Below, piece after piece: positions 63,155-64,000 of a DNA stretch of 64,000 nt. The position numbers and the translations under genes are program-made. This DNA is from Gemmatimonadaceae bacterium (GTDB lineage: Bacteria > Gemmatimonadota > Gemmatimonadetes > Gemmatimonadales > Gemmatimonadaceae): NCBI GenBank assembly GCA_035606695.1, contig DATNEW010000019.1, positions 161,459-225,458 on the forward strand, read 5' to 3'. The notes beneath the pieces are model-generated. The model was not told the origin of the DNA and ran no database searches. It worked only from the letters and a program-made list of their open reading frames with translations. Numbering within the stretch: position 1 is the stretch's first letter; the number at the start of each line of letters is the position of its first letter.

Positions 63155-64000
63155 ATGCGCTGGCCTTCGTTCCTCTCAAAATCCGGATCGCTTTTCCCGG
63201 CAAACGCCATCGGCGTCGACCTGGGCACGGCCAACACCCTGATTTACGTCAAGGGTGAGGGCATCGTGCTCAACGAGCCGTCGGTGGTCGCCATCGACCG
63301 CGAAACCAAGAAGATCAAGGGCGTGGGACTCGAGGCCAAGCGCATGCTGGGCCGCACGCCGGATGGTGTCATCGCCGTGCGCCCGATGAAGGACGGCGTC
63401 ATCGCCGACTTCGACGTGACCGAGAAGATGCTGCGTTACTTCCTGACGCTCATCATCGAGAATCACGTCTTCAAGGTGAAGCCGCGCGTCATCGTCTGTG
63501 TGCCTTCTGGTATTACAGAAGTAGAAAAGCGCGCGGTGCGCGACTCGGCCCTGGGCGCGGGCGCGAAGGAAGTGTTCATGGTGGCGGAGCCGATGGCCGC
63601 GGCGATCGGCGTCGGGCTGCCGGTCGAGACGCCGACCGGCAACATGGTGATCGACATCGGCGGCGGCACGACGGAGATCGCCGTCATCGCGCTGTCGGGC
63701 ATCGTGAGCGACACGTCCATTCGCACCGGCGGCGACGAGCTCGACATGTCGATCGTGCAATTCATGCGCAAGAACTACAATCTGCTGATCGGCGAGCCGA
63801 CGGCGGAGCAGATCAAGATCCAGATTGGAAGTGCGGCACCGGTTGGCGAGGAGCGCGAGATGGAAGTCAAGGGACGTGACCTCGTCTCCGGCATCCCGAA
63901 GACCGTGCGCGTCCATTCGAGCGAGATCCGCGAAGCGATCCAGGAGCCGATCCAGCAGATCGTCGACGCGGTGCGGCGCGCGCTCGAGATCACGCCGCCG
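63155..64000 (+). CDS. mreB: rod-shape-determining protein MreB (N-terminal part)
   Basis: The first 282 residues of MreB, running off the window with no stop. The actin-like ATP site is clear: AIGVDLGTANTLIYVKGEGI (phosphate 1), VMVAEPMAAAIGVGLPV region, and DIGGGTTEIAVIALSGIV (phosphate 2). A probable promoter, TTGCCT (63119-63124) and TATCTT (63142-63147) 17 bp apart, places the transcription start at or next to the ATG, with no ribosome-binding site seen. The presence of MreB implies a rod shape. Confidence 0.95.
   Translation, partial: MRWPSFLSKSGSLFPANAIGVDLGTANTLIYVKGEGIVLNEPSVVAIDRETKKIKGVGLEAKRMLGRTPDGVIAVRPMKDGVIADFDVTEKMLRYFLTLIIENHVFKVKPRVIVCVPSGITEVEKRAVRDSALGAGAKEVFMVAEPMAAAIGVGLPVETPTGNMVIDIGGGTTEIAVIALSGIVSDTSIRTGGDELDMSIVQFMRKNYNLLIGEPTAEQIKIQIGSAAPVGEEREMEVKGRDLVSGIPKTVRVHSSEIREAIQEPIQQIVDAVRRALEITPP

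Overview
The window is strongly GC-rich and densely coded, with many four-base start/stop overlaps and frequent GTG starts. Several features point to a Gram-negative member of the Gemmatimonadota. These are a SusC/SusD outer-membrane pair together with TolB-like and porin-like proteins, a full DXP-type isoprenoid set, and housekeeping runs such as ispA-dxs-nadK-recN and rpsB-tsf-pyrH-frr-cdsA-dxr-rseP. The phylum call is an inference from gene content and order; the window holds no rRNA gene.

Layout. 1-11.7 kb: the end of pheT, a coiled-coil protein, zapA, a candidate structured RNA, rny, folD, xseAB, ispA, dxs, nadK and recN. 11.7-22 kb is the most accessory part: a porin-like protein, a sugar-hydrolase-fold protein, two tRNAs (Gly-GCC, Leu-UAA), a binding-lipoprotein/chemoreceptor pair, a proline-rich outer-membrane protein, and a small locus with a Rad52-type annealing protein, a lysine-rich protein and an XRE regulator. 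22.2-30 kb: an unbroken overlapping run dapE-asd-lysC-dapB-dapA-dapD-aroA-cmk that makes diaminopimelate, chorismate precursor and CDP, followed by rpsA. 32-42.6 kb: an FAD monooxygenase with its TetR repressor behind a perfect palindrome, a lipoprotein divergent from a nitroreductase-like/PaaK-like pair, and SusC/SusD. 42.7-47.6 kb: a split biotin-dependent acyl-CoA carboxylase with an RNA methyltransferase gene inserted. 47.6-64 kb: a TolB-like protein, a HEAT-cyclophilin fusion, rplM-rpsI, rpsB-tsf-pyrH-frr-cdsA-dxr-rseP, rpsO-pnp, an M16 peptidase, alanine dehydrogenase and the start of mreB.

Two repeat families run through the window. The first is an imperfect inverted repeat of about 92-140 bp that begins GTCATYCCGAGCG and ends with CTCGGRATGAC or a close variant. 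It occupies seven intergenic gaps, plus one gap with truncated tandem copies. It abuts or overlaps the starts of folD, pyrH and the M16 peptidase gene. The second is a heptamer array of CGCCCAT/CGCCCAG units at three loci, one of them inside the dapA reading frame. No rRNA operon, insertion sequence, CRISPR array or clear prophage is visible.

The most unusual locus is 20.3-22.1 kb. There a Rad52-family annealing protein carries a four-cysteine zinc ribbon and ends in an acidic tail, LEELPF, that resembles the SSB C-terminal peptide. It sits in a two-gene unit divergent from an XRE regulator, and two GTAAC-N4-G(T/C)TAC sites lie in and near the shared control region.
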